Source: Mermis nigrescens (lineage: Eukaryota; Nematoda; Enoplea; Mermithida; Mermithidae). From it: a stretch of DNA of 64,000 nucleotides. The translations under genes and the position numbers were made by a program. Location of the stretch: positions 248,001 to 312,000 of the forward strand of contig JAVLUZ010000706.1 in NCBI GenBank assembly GCA_036768485.1, written 5' to 3'. The notes beneath the pieces were generated by a model. That model was not told the DNA's origin. It made no database searches and saw only the letters and a list, made by a program, of their open reading frames with translations. Positions 33,126 to 46,400 of this stretch are shown here, piece after piece (the stretch's first letter is position 1; each line of letters begins with the position of its first letter).

Positions 33126-34613
33126 GTCCTCTTTACAATTGTCGCCGCTCCATCACTTTCAATCACGCAGGTACACAAAGTATGAAACTTCATTCTTTAA
33201 AAGTAAACAATGACGAGGCGTTCATTGTCACACTTTGAAAATCAGCGTATAACTATTTCCATGTCATCGTTCAACGCGTCAATTATCGACTAATAATAAG
33301 TATTATTAGCCGAGGTTGACAGATTTTAATTTCTTTGAATTTCTTTTTTCTCTGCTTATCTAATTTGTGCATCATTGCTTTAAAGCGTGAGAAGAATTTC
33401 GATTTTCGAATGCCTTTTTTCGACGTTTTCTCGAAAAAATTAATCCAAATGATTTCAAACGTGCCTGCTGTTGAAGAGAGCGTAGAGAAAATGAGCATGG
33501 ATTTTGTTAATATTTCTTATTTGTATCCAAAATACCTCAAACTTCGACAACACTTGCGTTTTAGGATAGTGAATTTATTTTCTTACTTGACGTTTTCTAT
33601 TGCATTTTTCGCGTCTGGCTCTTTGTGTCTTATTTGTCATGCATCATTGATTCTCTTAATTTTTCCTCTCTTCTCATTCTTCTTTTTTCCATTACAATAT
33701 TACATTTTTCAAATTTTTGCTGCATACATTCATAAATAAAGGTATCTTTTTTGACAATGCATGCGGTCAAAAAATTAATTAAGTTATTTTCTGAACCCAA
33801 GAGTAGATACGTGTATGCAACAATCTTAAGATATCGTCAAGTGGGAGCGAAGTAAAAGCAAAACCAGTGATACTTTTGGCGTTTGAACAATTTTAAAGTA
33901 GGCGGGTGCAAACAAATCGCTGTAGCGCCGGACCCGTCAACATCTAGCCAACATTTTTTACGTAGTTTTGACAAAGACATTTTAATCTGGCAGTGTACAT
34001 GACCCTCCACACCCACGTGTGTTTATGACTATAATAGCACAGCATGGCCGATCTGAGGGGTCAGCCGATCTGGGGGGGGGGTCAAGAATTGGACTTTTTG
34101 GCCAAGACCTCAAAAATTGACATAAGCGCTAAAATAGCGTTAAAACTACGTTGTCACACAGTTTCCGGTCAATTTAGAGCACTTTTGAAGAAAATTCAAA
34201 ATTTTCGTCCCTTTCTTGATTTTATTTTTGCATCATTTTCCCGACCGAGAAAATTATCCGTTTTTTATTCTGGCAAAAATGTCAAAATTTTCCCGTGCTT
34301 CGCGCCGTGTCATTATTATTTATTTTTATGAGTTTAAAAGCTTGAATTAGCTGAAATAATTAAGCATTTCACACCACTTTAGTGATATAATGCACTATTT
34401 GTTCATTGAATGAATGCGCATGCTTGTTGAGAAGGTACGAAAATAATTGCGCACCAGTTTGTCTATTCTCTGCTTTGTTTGTCTTTCTTTACAAGGACGG
34501 AATAGCCAAATTTTCTTGTGTTTTTGCGCATTTTCTGTTTTCTGAACTATATGTTGTTAATAAGAAGCCCACAAATGGGCCTGAAAACGGTAAGAACAAA
34601 ATTTTCAATTATA

Positions 34614-35567
34614 AGGGTGTCCCAGCTAACTATTCGCGATTTCGTTTTTCCTAGTTTTTTTAATCTCTGAATGAATTTTGTTTAAACTTCCGCAAAATAT
34701 TGCAACAACATCAGAATTTATTGTTACAAAATTTTATATTCATTACTAAAGTTTTAGACCTCAACATGAGCACCACCATTTTAATAATTTTGTACAATCT
34801 TTCACGATATTCCAACAAACTTTCATTCTCATTTCATACGTGATTTCATCAAATGCCGCAATAATTTGATTTTTCAATTCGTCGATAGCTGCATGTCGTG
34901 TGATTTAAACTTTGGATATTATAAATCCCCAGAGGAAAAAATCGCAGGAGGTCAAATGAGGCGATCGTGGCGGCCATGGCATCGTAGGTGATCCGCGACC
35001 CATCCATCGATTAGGAAAGCTATCATTAAGCCAATTGCGAACATTTCTGCCCCAATGTGGCGAAGCTCCGTCTTGCATAAAAGTGATATCATTTTGAATT
35101 TGGCGGCGTTCCAATGCAGGATAAAATTGGGTCTGTAGCATTTCTAAGTAGCGTTCACTGTTGACAGATTCATCAAAGAATAAGGATCACCTACGATGCC
35201 ATGGCCACCACGATCACCTGATTTGACCCCCTGCGATTTTTTCCTCTGGGGATTTATCAAATCCAAATGTTTACACAACACGACCTGCAACTATTGACGA
35301 ATTGAAAAATCGAATTATTGCGGTATTTGATGAAATCGCGTATGAAATGAGAATGAAAACTTTATTGGAGTATCGTGAAAGACTGTACAAAATTGTTGAA
35401 AATGGTGGTACTCCATGTTGAGGTCTAGAAGTTCAATAATGTATATAAAATTTTGTCACAATAAATTTTAATGTTGTTGCTATAGTTTGCTGAAGTTTAA
35501 ACAAAATTCATTCAGAATTAAAAAACCAGGATATAACTAAATTGCGAATAGTTAGCTGGGACACCCT
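34614..35567 (-). mobile_element. Palindromic Tc1/mariner-superfamily remnant
   Basis: Ends AGGGTGTCCCAGCTAACTAT and its complement. On the minus strand (34905-35141) a transposase fragment reads TFMQDGASPHWGRNVRNWLN, then NRWMGRGSPTMPWPPRSPHL and CDFFLWGF, a D-containing C-terminal half typical of the superfamily. The 3' part is duplicated in inverted orientation (35190-35567), so the element is a head-to-head pair. Stops and frameshifts make it inactive. Confidence 0.85.
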
Positions 35568-36959
35568 GTACATCTTTCAATGTATATCTTTTTGGCAGCG
35601 ACCCATTGCTGCGCTATATACTTAGCAGAGGACGAAAAAACGCATTGCAGCTCAGAAGTTTTGTGCAATATAGTAGTAGTTCATCAATTTTGAGCGTTTT
35701 TGGGCTTAATTCAGAACCGAGATTAGGCCGATTTTGCGTAAATTTTAAAGTTACTATTTTACAAAAAGTGATTTTTACAAAATTTTCCGAGGCTCTACCC
35801 CGGACCCCGCTGGGGGGCGGGGCGCTTGAGCGCGTCACCCCAGACCCCTCAGCCGTAAAATCTTGTTGTAAATGACGACGAAATTTTTAGCAGGACAAAA
35901 AAAGTAGAAGGACTTGGAATTTTCAAACATTTCCGGCGCCGGAATCAGTTTGTCTGGTGCAATCAAAATTTTCCGGCTCATAGCGCCGCCGATTGTTGTT
36001 CTTTCCTTTTTGTAAAGCTCCAGCATTGCGTTTGAAAGCCTGAATCAGTCGAAATATCTTTAAACTAAGAAGTAATTAGCAGTTTCCCTGTAAGTTAAGT
36101 TGTTTTGAACAAATTTGATAATTTTCTTCTCTATCACACTGATTGCATTCAAAGAGACACAAAATCTTAAAGGCGGTAAAAAATTACTAAATTTCTTGGG
36201 GCTTTGCGCCAGTTAGGATTTCCGTACTATTTGTCAATAAATAGGCCGTAAATTCAACACGAAAATGGTAAAAATTTTAAGAATTTTTGGCGCTTCGCGG
36301 CGTTTTACACTTTTGTATTTTTGAGCATCATAACCCATAAATTAGCCAGGCTACACTATAAAAGGTCGAAAAACTCAGTTTCGCTGTACATTGCGTTACA
36401 GGCATTCAATGCAAAATTTTAAATTAGTCTTCAAAATTTTGTGTATTCTCACTCCCTCGAAACAAAATCCTGGCTACGCCCCTGTCCTAGACTGGTGCCG
36501 CTAGGTGATGACACTCAGATAATTTTTCCTTTTTTTGTATTTTTCTTTTTCTGTACTTACTCCTGCTTACTTCTTCATCGCGTTTCATTTAGACTCTTAG
36601 GCCTCGTAAAACCCGTAATTTCTCATAATATACTTATTTTCATGTACATTTTCTATTTCTCGCGTCTTTTCCGTTTCTTTCATACTAACAGCATGCTTCG
36701 CTTTTATTCTTTCTTCCTTTTTTGTTTTTATTTATTTCTTTTCCTTCACTCAAATTTTTTACTCACTCTTTCTTTTCTTTCTTTCCTCTTTTTCCTTTGT
36801 TCCGTATTTTTAGAATTATTGATGACTTCCTATTATCTCATGCGTAAGCAAGCAATAATTCCCACGAACCAAGGAAACAATTCGATTTTCTATAGCCTTT
36901 GTATTCAAGATGTTAACAAGTCGCGTTTGCACTATTTTTTCACTTTTACTTATACATTT

Positions 36960-37560
36960 TAATTAATCCGCTCGCCGTGGACATACTACGAAAGACAATA
37001 ATGGATGTTTATCAAGTACAAATCTTACGAATCCAAAATGCTTTTGTGCGTGTTGCGCGTTATTAATAATTTAAAGTCGGCGGGCCGCAAGGGCCCCTTA
37101 AGCTCCATTGTTGCAGGAAGCAGTAATGCTTCGCGTGCAATCAATAAAAATTGTTCTCCTAGAAACAATGGCGACTCTTTTGTTGCGCGTATGTGACCTA
37201 TTGTCGCGGACAGTCTCCCTCACTAAGCTTGTTTCATCAAGCTTTGTTAGCTATAATTAGCCGCCGCCGAGCTAGATTTTCCGGCTTAATGCTCTCCGAC
37301 GTACAATAATGCCAGTCTGCCGCGCTTAATATCAGGCGACGAGAGGAATCCTGTCAATAAAGACTGATTTCGCTTCGCCCCGTTGTACAAAAGGCCCCAC
37401 TACTGCTAATCTAACGTCGAGTAATTTTTCGAGTAATTCTGCTGCGGCTTATAGCTAATAACAATGAAAGCGGTGGAAACAATGCACTTTGCTCATACAT
37501 ATTTCAAATCTAATCAAGTTTTCGCAGCAGCGGCAGCGGCAGCTTGTCAAACTTTTCCTG
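36960..37560. promoter_or_regulatory. Candidate enhancer upstream of SoxD with paired Sox-type sites
   Basis: A repeat-poor block of intermediate GC with several ATTGTT/AACAAT words: 37107-37112, 37150-37155 facing 37164-37169 (inverted pair within 20 bp), 37460-37466 and 37478-37484 (AACAATG twice, 18 bp apart), plus ACAATAATGG at about 36995. Homeodomain-type TAATTA is also present. SoxD proteins bind such sites as dimers. The regulatory role is inference from motif grouping. Confidence 0.35.
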
Positions 37561-38499
37561 CATCCCGCTCCATTTTCGTATGCGATAATATTTGTTGACT
37601 TTTCTGAATGCATTGCGCATTTAGAATCTACGGACGTACGCGCGAGCGAGCGCTTGTTATAAGGCTACTGGGAAAACTTTGTGCGGCGTGTGCCATTTTG
37701 TTATTATAATAATCTGGAAGTGTGGGCCTTTGTTTTCTGATTTTATCTTCATAATTCGGATGATTGCTTTTTTGTTATTCGTCGTTTTTTCGCGCATTTG
37801 ATTGTTGTGTAGGCTTAATTTACCGTTCGGCCACTTATTAGGTCGGCATTTGAACGAGAGGTGCGAAAGAATAAAGGCCAATCTTCTGTTTGTGGCCACT
37901 TTGTCGTATCTATTTTCAATTTATCTGATCGTCATTTCTGCACTCAAATGAACTTCGATGCAATGGGAAATATAGGCATCGCAATCTGATCTACAGTATG
38001 CACGAAAGGGCATTCGTAGTGGCCGTTTACAGTATAGGTCAGTAATTCAAGGCGCCCTTTAGTTCGAGATTCCTGTTTCTGAGTTATACACGAAATAAAT
38101 CATATTTGCATATTTTTTATAATTGTCGCCACGCCACTATGTAAGTTTTCCTAAGATGCCGCACGGGAACAAAAAGCAGAAGAATCTGATAAGAGTAGAA
38201 ATCATACATGATCTTGGAAGGTTTCACCCCTCCAGAAAAATTTTCACCCCGAGCTTCGAGCCTCATCATATTTTAAATCATCAGATTCATAATATAATAA
38301 GCTATAAGTTACAAAACCGTCCTAAGTTGAGCATTTAAGTTCAAAAGCCTACACAATAATAATTTCCTTTTGCTTCCTATTCGTGCTTTTCACTACTTTG
38401 AAGGGAGCAGGAATCAACGGTTAAAAAGAATTTATTAAATTTTCCTAAAGAAATAATCCTCCCCCCCCACGCCCACGTGTGATTATATGGCGTGACTTT

Positions 38500-39215
38500 T
38501 TCTAAAAATAGCGCAACTTGCGAAAATCGTGCGAATTGACGTATTGCTTGATCCATTCATACTTCTTGCGAAACATCGCGCGATAATCCGCAAAAATCGA
38601 CGCATCGCGTGTTCCATTCATACTTGCTGCGAATTTTCGCAAATTAGGTTTTCCTGCGATGCAACGTGCGATTTTTTTCTGCGAATCTTGCAAAATATCG
38701 CACGATTTTTTCGCGCATTTTTTTTCCTTTTCTCGACTGACCTCATTACAAATTCAAAGCTTTGTTCATTTGATATGTGCAGTTCGAACATGCGTTCGAC
38801 ATTTGAGCCATTTATATAATGACCGACTAGGGCCGTATTAAATCGTCAAAATTAACATTTTTATCGGAACTGCGTGTATAAAAAAAGGCGAATTCGCGTC
38901 AATCCCCAATTTTGCGAATTCGCGTCCGTCGTCAATTTGTTGCTAAAAATAGTAACTTTTGACACTTTTCGCGCGAAAACACGCGATGAAGTATGAATTG
39001 CAACGCGAATTATCGCACCATTAAATCTCTGGATTGCGCGATTTATTCTGCGTTGGGATTTTCGCAGGAAGTATGAATTTAAAAAACGTGTCGCAGAAGA
39101 TCCTGCGATTCGCGCGAAAGTATGAATTGAATTCGCGTGCAAATCTGATCCTGCGAGCTGCGATTTTCGCAAATTCGGCGCGATGCGTGGAGTATGAATG
39201 AAGCTTTAATGTTTT
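38500..39215. mobile_element. CpG-rich inverted array (TTCATACTT / AAGTATGAA)
   Basis: The left half has ATTCATACTT followed by TGCGAA words (38556-38720). The right half has AAGTATGAAT preceded by GCGA words (38985-39205). Spacing about 50-75 bp. The core 38720-38870 is AT-rich. Unusually rich in CGCG and GCGAATTCGCG. A related one-sided copy is at 62940-63275. Confidence 0.6.
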
Positions 39216-39930
39216 GTCCACGAGGTTAAAATGGCTGATCTCCCCGCAGAATCCTGCAGATCAAAAAGAATGGTGTGAAATGAAACAAAATCGGAAACAT
39301 TGTAGTGAGGTTTCACGACTGACTCGAAAGTCTCTCACATTCTGTTGAAAAATTTTGTTTATCTATGTCGCTCCGGAGGACATATTTTTCGTAATCTTAA
39401 ATTTCGGGATAAAGCAGAATAAGATCGATTTTCTAAACCCCGATATAATTTCGTGAGATTTCTGAGAATAAGTCCGCTTAATTAATAAATCTAATAAGTG
39501 CTTTCGTTTTGAAATTTCTGCTGAAAAATTGCACGCCCATTTAAGCATTTGAGATTCTTATTCGGCCTATTATTCATATCCCAGCTAGTTTTCAACTCTG
39601 CGAATTCACAACCTATAAAAATTTCCTGTTTTTTCCGACGAATATTTATGAATATCACGCGTACTGCTAGCGAATTTGCTCGTCCGCGCCTATTCGGTTA
39701 GTCTTGTGCGTTGATCGTTATTTTCGAGGCAATTTTTCAGGGGAATATTCGTAATAAACGGAACATCCTTAAAGATAGGGCAATAATTTTCCATTGCTCT
39801 TGAATTTACCGAATAAGTTCTAGTCTAATGGACAATCTAAACAAAATATGAATTGTCTGACGCTTTTTCGACTTTTTAGAGAGATAAATTTTGTCACTTC
39901 CATTCAAAGCCTGCGTAACCTTTAGCTAAT

Positions 39931-40242
39931 GTGGCCTTTGTAATGGCTCTCGCGCTCTACTTCCTTTTTTTGCTAGCTCCTCGTGCGCTTTGTGTACAAA
40001 AGCGAGCAGGATTGAATGCTACTACGCACCCTAATGCAATATTCTCCACCGGCTTAAATAATGATTATGATGCTAATGAGAGAGGAGTGAGTGCGCCCGC
40101 GCCGAGGCCGCCGGCTAATGATCATTTTTGGGAAGCTTTTGAAATTTGCATAATGCTCACTATAACAATGCTTCTACGTCGGCGGGCCCTGTTAGGCGAT
40201 GTCTCTCCACCGTTTCTGGTAAACAACGGGCTGTTTGGATAA
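39931..40242 (+). other. Ambiguous: short ORF with signal-like start, or conserved regulatory block
   Basis: A 103-codon frame. From its second methionine it begins MALALYFLFLLAPRALCVQK, like a signal peptide, and has a second hydrophobic run near ICIMLTITMLL. The same bases hold an octamer-type ATTTGCAT (40144-40151) and AACAATG (40164-40170), with AACAATGG at 40241-40248, close upstream of a Sox gene. I lean towards a non-coding regulatory element because no partner exon or promoter is evident. Confidence 0.3.
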
Positions 40243-43025
40243 CAATGGGGCGTGCCTGGAAGCTCTTGTTTACTTAAGCCAGACGCTAGTTTCCTATCAT
40301 AACAATACGCGTACGCCGTGTAATGTATTCGATTGCGCTTTAAGCTTTAGCTTAAACTAAACTAGCCGCGCTAGAATTGTCATTCATTTAAATTCGCACT
40401 GATCGTACGCCGTAGTTCGTAGTTACGGTCAGAATTATGCTTTATTCATGCCCTTATTGTTTATTGTACGAATAATTTACGGAATATATGCAAAATAGCG
40501 GATGCGTACGCAAATTCGTTCAAATAGGTATCAAACCTTGTTGATACAGCACTAAGCGCCGCACGTTCGTTAGGGTTAACAGCTGATAAGTAACGTCAAG
40601 CCGTTGTTCACTATTTCATCTGCGTGTTTTCTATGCAGTTGTTTAAAACGCTTATTATCTATTTTTTTAGTAAAAATGCTTAGTCAAAATTTACTTTAGA
40701 AAATCCTTAACTTTTTTGTCGTTGAGTGACGTAGTCTAGCAACTTTCGTAAATGATTTGTCAAAGCTAGAAATTAAAATATTATGCGCGTAATTTTTCAC
40801 TAGATGAGCTATCATAAATTTCTTTGCACATTTTTAATGAGACTTCGCATTCGAATGAATTCCAATTATTTTGATCCCGTATCTTAAAAGATGCTGTTGA
40901 GTTAAAAGTAAACAACCGAAGGTAGTTCTCTTCTCCTTAGCGCACCCGGACGCACTGCTTGCATTGTTAAACCATTTCAAACTATTATTGATCAATAATA
41001 TTTCGCATCCTATTAAAATCTATTTTTATCACGCATTTGTGTCAATTTCTTACCGATTTGTTCAAGGTTCAAGAGTTGCCTCATTGCTTTCTTAGAACTG
41101 ATTACATCACGCGATAGGATTGAAAAAATTGGTAACGTTTCTGAACAGCATCGATTTTTTACATTCTCGTTTTCTAGAACAAAAGTTTAACAATAATCGT
41201 TATCACACTCTTAAGTTTGAAAATCACGCAAAATGTGTGCACGGACAAATCAGAATCTTGCTCAACAAGAAGATTAGTCGGTTTATGCGATTCGCGTGCG
41301 ATTTTTCTGATCAATATCGTCGTTTATACGTACTAGTGCAATAATTGTCGCCTTTATTACCCAAGTATTACTGCTTCCTTTATTATTATCGTGAGAACGA
41401 CTAGGCTACTGTAAGCTGGGTGAATTCGCTTATTTTTGTTTACGAATTTGTGCCACGCAATTTAAGCTTCTTCGTTTTAAGCCGTTGGCTTTTTCAACGC
41501 TCTAACGAGTTAATGCAAATTCGCTCTAAACTATTGTCTCGCGATGTTAATACCGAGCAGACAGTAGTTAATCTTTTTTTTCGTGTCGAGGCATTAATTT
41601 TTACCTTCTAAATTCGTCGATTTGCGAGTACTTTCGGGAGATATTTACGCGTCCCGGGCCGACCAGCTGCTCTTCTTTACGTATTATTATTGTTGTTGTT
41701 GCTGTTGTTGTTACTGAGCTTGATTCAAAGTCGATCGTACGACGTCGCAGTGCCCTTTGATATCAAAGCTAATATAAGCCGGTCGGCTTACGCCATTGGA
41801 CTCGAGCGCATGGAAAATAGACACCCTCGTTATATTAGCCGCTGTTGTAGGCGCGTATTCGCCGGACTTCTACGTACGAATATTATTTCGACTACTGCTC
41901 CATTCAATGGGCATTATTTTGGGAGTGATTGAAGAACGTAGTAAGCACCGAGTACCTATTATTAAACGCCGTTGTTTTACGACCCGCCGCTATTGTGGCA
42001 GTACCAGTCTCACGGATTTCTAAAAAAGTGATCGAATTTTTATTCGTTTCCTCTGAAAATTTTATGCTTCGGTTTTAAATGCATTTTCGGCTCATTCATT
42101 AATGTTCGCTTTACGGGAAGTTTTATTCATTAAAAGAAGCGACTAACAATAACATAACATGACTTTGCCGCCCTCTTTACATTCGCAAATTCATTCATTC
42201 GATAGTGATTTGCTTCATGATTTCGGGAGCGTGTATGCGATTACAGCGAACAGGATTAAATAGAATGTGAAATTTCTGGGTTTTTCATGCCATAACGATT
42301 TTGTCAGCTATTTTCCGACTTCTTTCATTTTTCTTTCTTTTATCCATTTCTAATATTCAGTCGAGCTTAGCTTACTTATTGAAAACTCAGCCGCACCGCG
42401 TTACGAGTATTTGAACTTTGCGCGAAATGATTGGAAAATTCTACAAATCTTGTAAGCGCGACAGCCGGATACCCTTAATTGGAATTATTAATCGCATTCA
42501 TCATTTTCGGCCTATTTTGTCGTCATTAGGGGTCTTTTATCGACGTATCATTTTTTTGTGATAACGTATTAATCGTAGCCGCTTGTCTAAAATATTTGAT
42601 ACGTCTCTTTTCTTATCGGCGTTCGTTTTCCATAATTTCAATTAATAACAAATTGCCGAGCGGCTCATTTTCTTTAATAATAAATAATAAAGAATTGTCA
42701 CCACTTAGCCACCCCGATGTGAAAAACAAACTATTTTTATGCCCACTCTACGCGCTTATTTATTCCTCAATTTTGTTTTGTCTATATTTTGACAATTTTT
42801 TTAGACATCGATACGCGGCTTTTTAACGATAATTATACAAGAGAATGTGACACGATAAAATATTTCAGGTTGCCGCCGTCGAGTATAAAATGCCTACAGT
42901 ATGCCCTTAGGCTCACTCGCCTAGCTATTACGCTCAAAAAAGCTAGCGCTTTCGATCCGACGAATTCGCTCCTCATCGTCCTTTTTTATTAAATTCGCGC
43001 TAGAATCGCAAGTACGCCAGACGGA

Positions 43026-43496
43026 ATGCTAATGCCAATAATACGAAACGACCTGGTCAGCGATCGCTGCGCTAATTTTCAGGCAAAGGTCAAACCGCGC
43101 GGAGATCGATGTAACGGGGTCAGAGCGGACCCGCATAAAACCAGGAGCGATGACGTCGTCTGGCCTTTGTATAAACCTTGCGCCGGCGACGCAGTGCCCA
43201 ATTCTAAAGAGCTTATAGCCCATCGCTACCAACCCTTCCACGCGAATTCGGCGGCCCAAAACCGGCACCCGGCCGAAGACTTTCTAAACGCGCCCGAAAA
43301 TCAAACGATTGAAAATCGATTGAAGCTGATCGACGAGGTAATCGATCAGCTTAAGGTCTTTAAATCGTCTTTGATCGCGTCAGACCGATCGATTGATACC
43401 GGAAGTGGGACTGTAAAGCCTCAAGATCACGAGTTTAACATTGACAGAAAACCATATTCGAAGACCGATGAAACGATTAAGCAGAAAAACAAAAAC
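43026..43496 (+). CDS. SoxD: SoxD probable exon 1 (N-terminal, coiled coil)
   Basis: A GC-richer open frame ending at the donor AAAAAC|GTATGA, phase 0, which matches the next exon. It has a low-complexity polar N-terminus with [11 protein letters not shown], then a predicted helix [20 protein letters not shown]. The start is uncertain: ATG 43026 is the first in frame, but an acceptor-like AATTTTCAG at 43074-43082 would make this an internal exon beginning at 43083. Confidence 0.65.
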
Positions 43497-46400
43497 GTAT
43501 GACAGGTTTAAGAATTTATATTATGATTTTAATTAAAATTATAATTAAAACTGCAATAATCATCTTAAAATCTACTAATTTCAAGAATTCGTGCCTTGGC
43601 AAGATAGGACGCAGCGGTATTACCCATAGGCGTGCGGGGTCTGGACACTCGCGAGAATTATTAAAAGAAAGAAATTGAAAGAAAAATTCGAATCGAGAGA
43701 AAAAGAATCGAGAATCCCCAAATTCGATAGACCCTCCTAATTGAATTTTGGTGCTACTTTTAGAGATTTCTCCCCATCGGGCACCCGGAATTTTGCTGCT
43801 AATTTTAGAGATTTCGCCCCTATCGGGCCCCCAGAATTTTGTTGCCGCTTACCTTTGAACGCTAATCGTTCAAAGTGGTTCAAGGTGAGATCGTACCTTA
43901 ACGATATAAGAGAAAGTAAGGATGACAAAAGACAAAGAAATAGGATAGGCGCAATTGGAGAACCTTTTCAAGTCGAAAAATAATTATATTAAGATTATTT
44001 GATTATTTTTGAGTCATTTTGTATTTTATTCCTTATAGAATAAAAAAGACAAAATTTTTGAAAAAAGCCAGATGCGATCTTACACGTTTCTAAAGACAGT
44101 TTTTTCTTTTGAAATCTGTTACTTTGCGTTTAAAAGGGTATAGGCAGCAACAAAATTATGAGAGTTCGATGGGTCCAAACTGCCAAAACTAGCATCGAAA
44201 AGTCAATTCTCGGGGTCTATCGGTTTTTGGGGAGAAGGGGTCTTTCGGATTATGAGCGAGTTTAAACCCTCCCCAGACACCCGCGCCCAATTGTGGTTCC
44301 ATTGTTCTTTCAAATTGTAGAAAAGTCATTTTTTGCAGCAACTGAGTCGTACATCCTTTCGATCAGCATTTGCGCAATAGGCGTATCGTATAAACGCTTC
44401 TTGCGTGCTGAAAAAGAACTCAATTAAATACCATAAAACTCTAAATCATACAAATAATAACCTTGCTTATTCTGTTTCGTCTTCGCAATATTTCAAATAT
44501 TACATTTTCTTTATTGTATGACGACGTGAAAAGCAGCTGGAAAAATTATATGTAAAACGTCATCGATGCTTCCTAGCTTATTTTTCTATGCACGAAACTT
44601 CGACAGACCTTAAATCGGGTAATTATCTCAAAAGTGGTGAATACAAAAGCTTTATATGTAAAATTCGGATTCGTTACTAAGAGCATAGAACAAGTTCCAC
44701 TAATTTTCGTCAAAAACTTTTTATTTGTTAAACATATGTACTACCATTATATATTTGTAATGTAAATCATTCTGAAATTTTTTCTGATTGTTATCTTTTA
44801 TTGTGAGCGCAGTATGGGCCATTCTAGATAAAATAAAAGGTTAAACGCTTTAACAAACAAACGCGCGTTTTTTATTTTGCTAGCTTTACTAAATGTCCGC
44901 GTTATTGTTGGAATTATTGCTTTAAGCTTTGTTTCAGCACCGACGTATCGGATAATGAAGCGTAACTAACAGTGACAAAAAAATTAATTCTAAATGAAAA
45001 CAAATTTGTGAATTTTCAAGAAGCTTGGCCGCTTCACGCTATAGCATAATTTCCGAGTACGTGAATACTATCCACCAAAACATTGTTCGATTACGTGTAC
45101 TAAATTAATAATATGAGACCGAACGAAAATAAAAAATTGTGATGAAGCGTTCTAAACTTTTATACTCAATGGCAGCGATTATAGTTCGACCGTTGGGTAT
45201 ATCTCGATGACAATCGAGCTGTCACGCTCAAGATAACTTAGCTTGTTTCCTTGTGCTGCTTAGAAAATACAAAATTTTTCTCAGGATTTCGAATGTCATT
45301 TCACTTCGGCGTCAACGCTGCGCGACAGTTTAAGATGGCTGAATGAGACGAGAGCCCCTGAAGTGAAAAGATCGAGTGATTTTCCAACTTGGCTTTGCGA
45401 TTCAAGTACGCCACGACCCCCCAACGACCCTACGCTGAACTTTCTAAATCAGCTTTGGAATCTAGCATCGCCGAAGCCATCGTCTACTGTTCATCACGAT
45501 TACGCAAAGCTGCGAAATTTTGATCAAACGGAACTAATTTTAGCTTCTAATGATAACAAATCGGTATTTTTCGACCCTGACGCACCCCTGAATCTGACAA
45601 CGGCCAAAGCATCTCCCAAGTATTTTTTTGCTTCCAAGAGTAGATACGTGTATCGTAATCATTTACTCATACCTAAAGCGGGCGACTACGAGCGTCAGTA
45701 TAATCATGCGTTTTTCGGGTGATTAGTAGTCCTATATTTACCCACTTTTTATCATAATGAGGAGAATATTTTTATTAGTTGTATTCTTATTGTTTTTCCC
45801 TCTCTTTTCAGAACAACTGCTTAACATTATATGAATTACTTCGGAACATCCGTAAATACTTTCAGGAAAATGTTACGCACTTGTCCCAAAATGGTCCCTA
45901 TACCAATCGTTGGCACAATATCAGGCAACAAAGGTGGAGCGGCGCAATCGGCTGGTCCTGCTGGCTACCAGATAAATGAAAGTATTCGATAAAATTAAAT
46001 TTACCTTTAAGCGCGTCTATTTATCTGCAGACATTTAACATTTGAACAGTCTTGTTCTGATTTTCAGCTATTTTTTTAAATCCGGAGTACTTGTGATGTG
46101 AATGTATAGGTTTAGAGGGAAAATCGGAACTGTTTCGGTATTAAAAATCGCTTTATTGGACGTAAGAATTCAGAATAAATTCATTCAGCGTAATAATTTA
46201 AATTTCCCTCTTTCTGCCATAAATATTCGTTTCGCATTTCCGAGCGTTCAAGTAAAATCTAGTCATTTTTGTCTACGGTGAACATAGCATTAGCACGATG
46301 CGCGTATGCGTATCAAATGTCAAATGCCAAATGCATTAGCCCCATCAAATTTTATTTATTTCATTTAATTATTATGATTAACGATACCAGTTTTGTAAAT

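Larger units (their letters stand above)
33200..43025. other. Long intergenic region before SoxD
   Basis: 33335-33739 is an open plus frame with a hydrophobic end that I do not recognise. 34010-34400 holds repeat fragments including a MITE end (CACCCACGTGTG), and the mariner remnant follows at 34614-35567. 35570-36500 has fragments with GCGCTTCGCGGCG. 36960-42900 is comparatively repeat-poor with intermediate GC, apart from 38200-39215, and is the best place for SoxD regulatory DNA. Confidence 0.55.

Noticed and set aside
36441..36962. 173-codon hydrophobic ORF rich in Phe, Leu and Ser
   Set aside because: It arises from a long T-rich pyrimidine tract. No start context, motif or exon structure supports it.
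45811..45979. Candidate SoxD exon after a good acceptor (CTCTTTTCAG), reading [20 protein letters not shown]
   Set aside because: The only open frame needs phase 0 entry and cannot leave in the phase 1 required by the HMG exon. No conserved SoxD feature is seen. It could still be an alternative exon.
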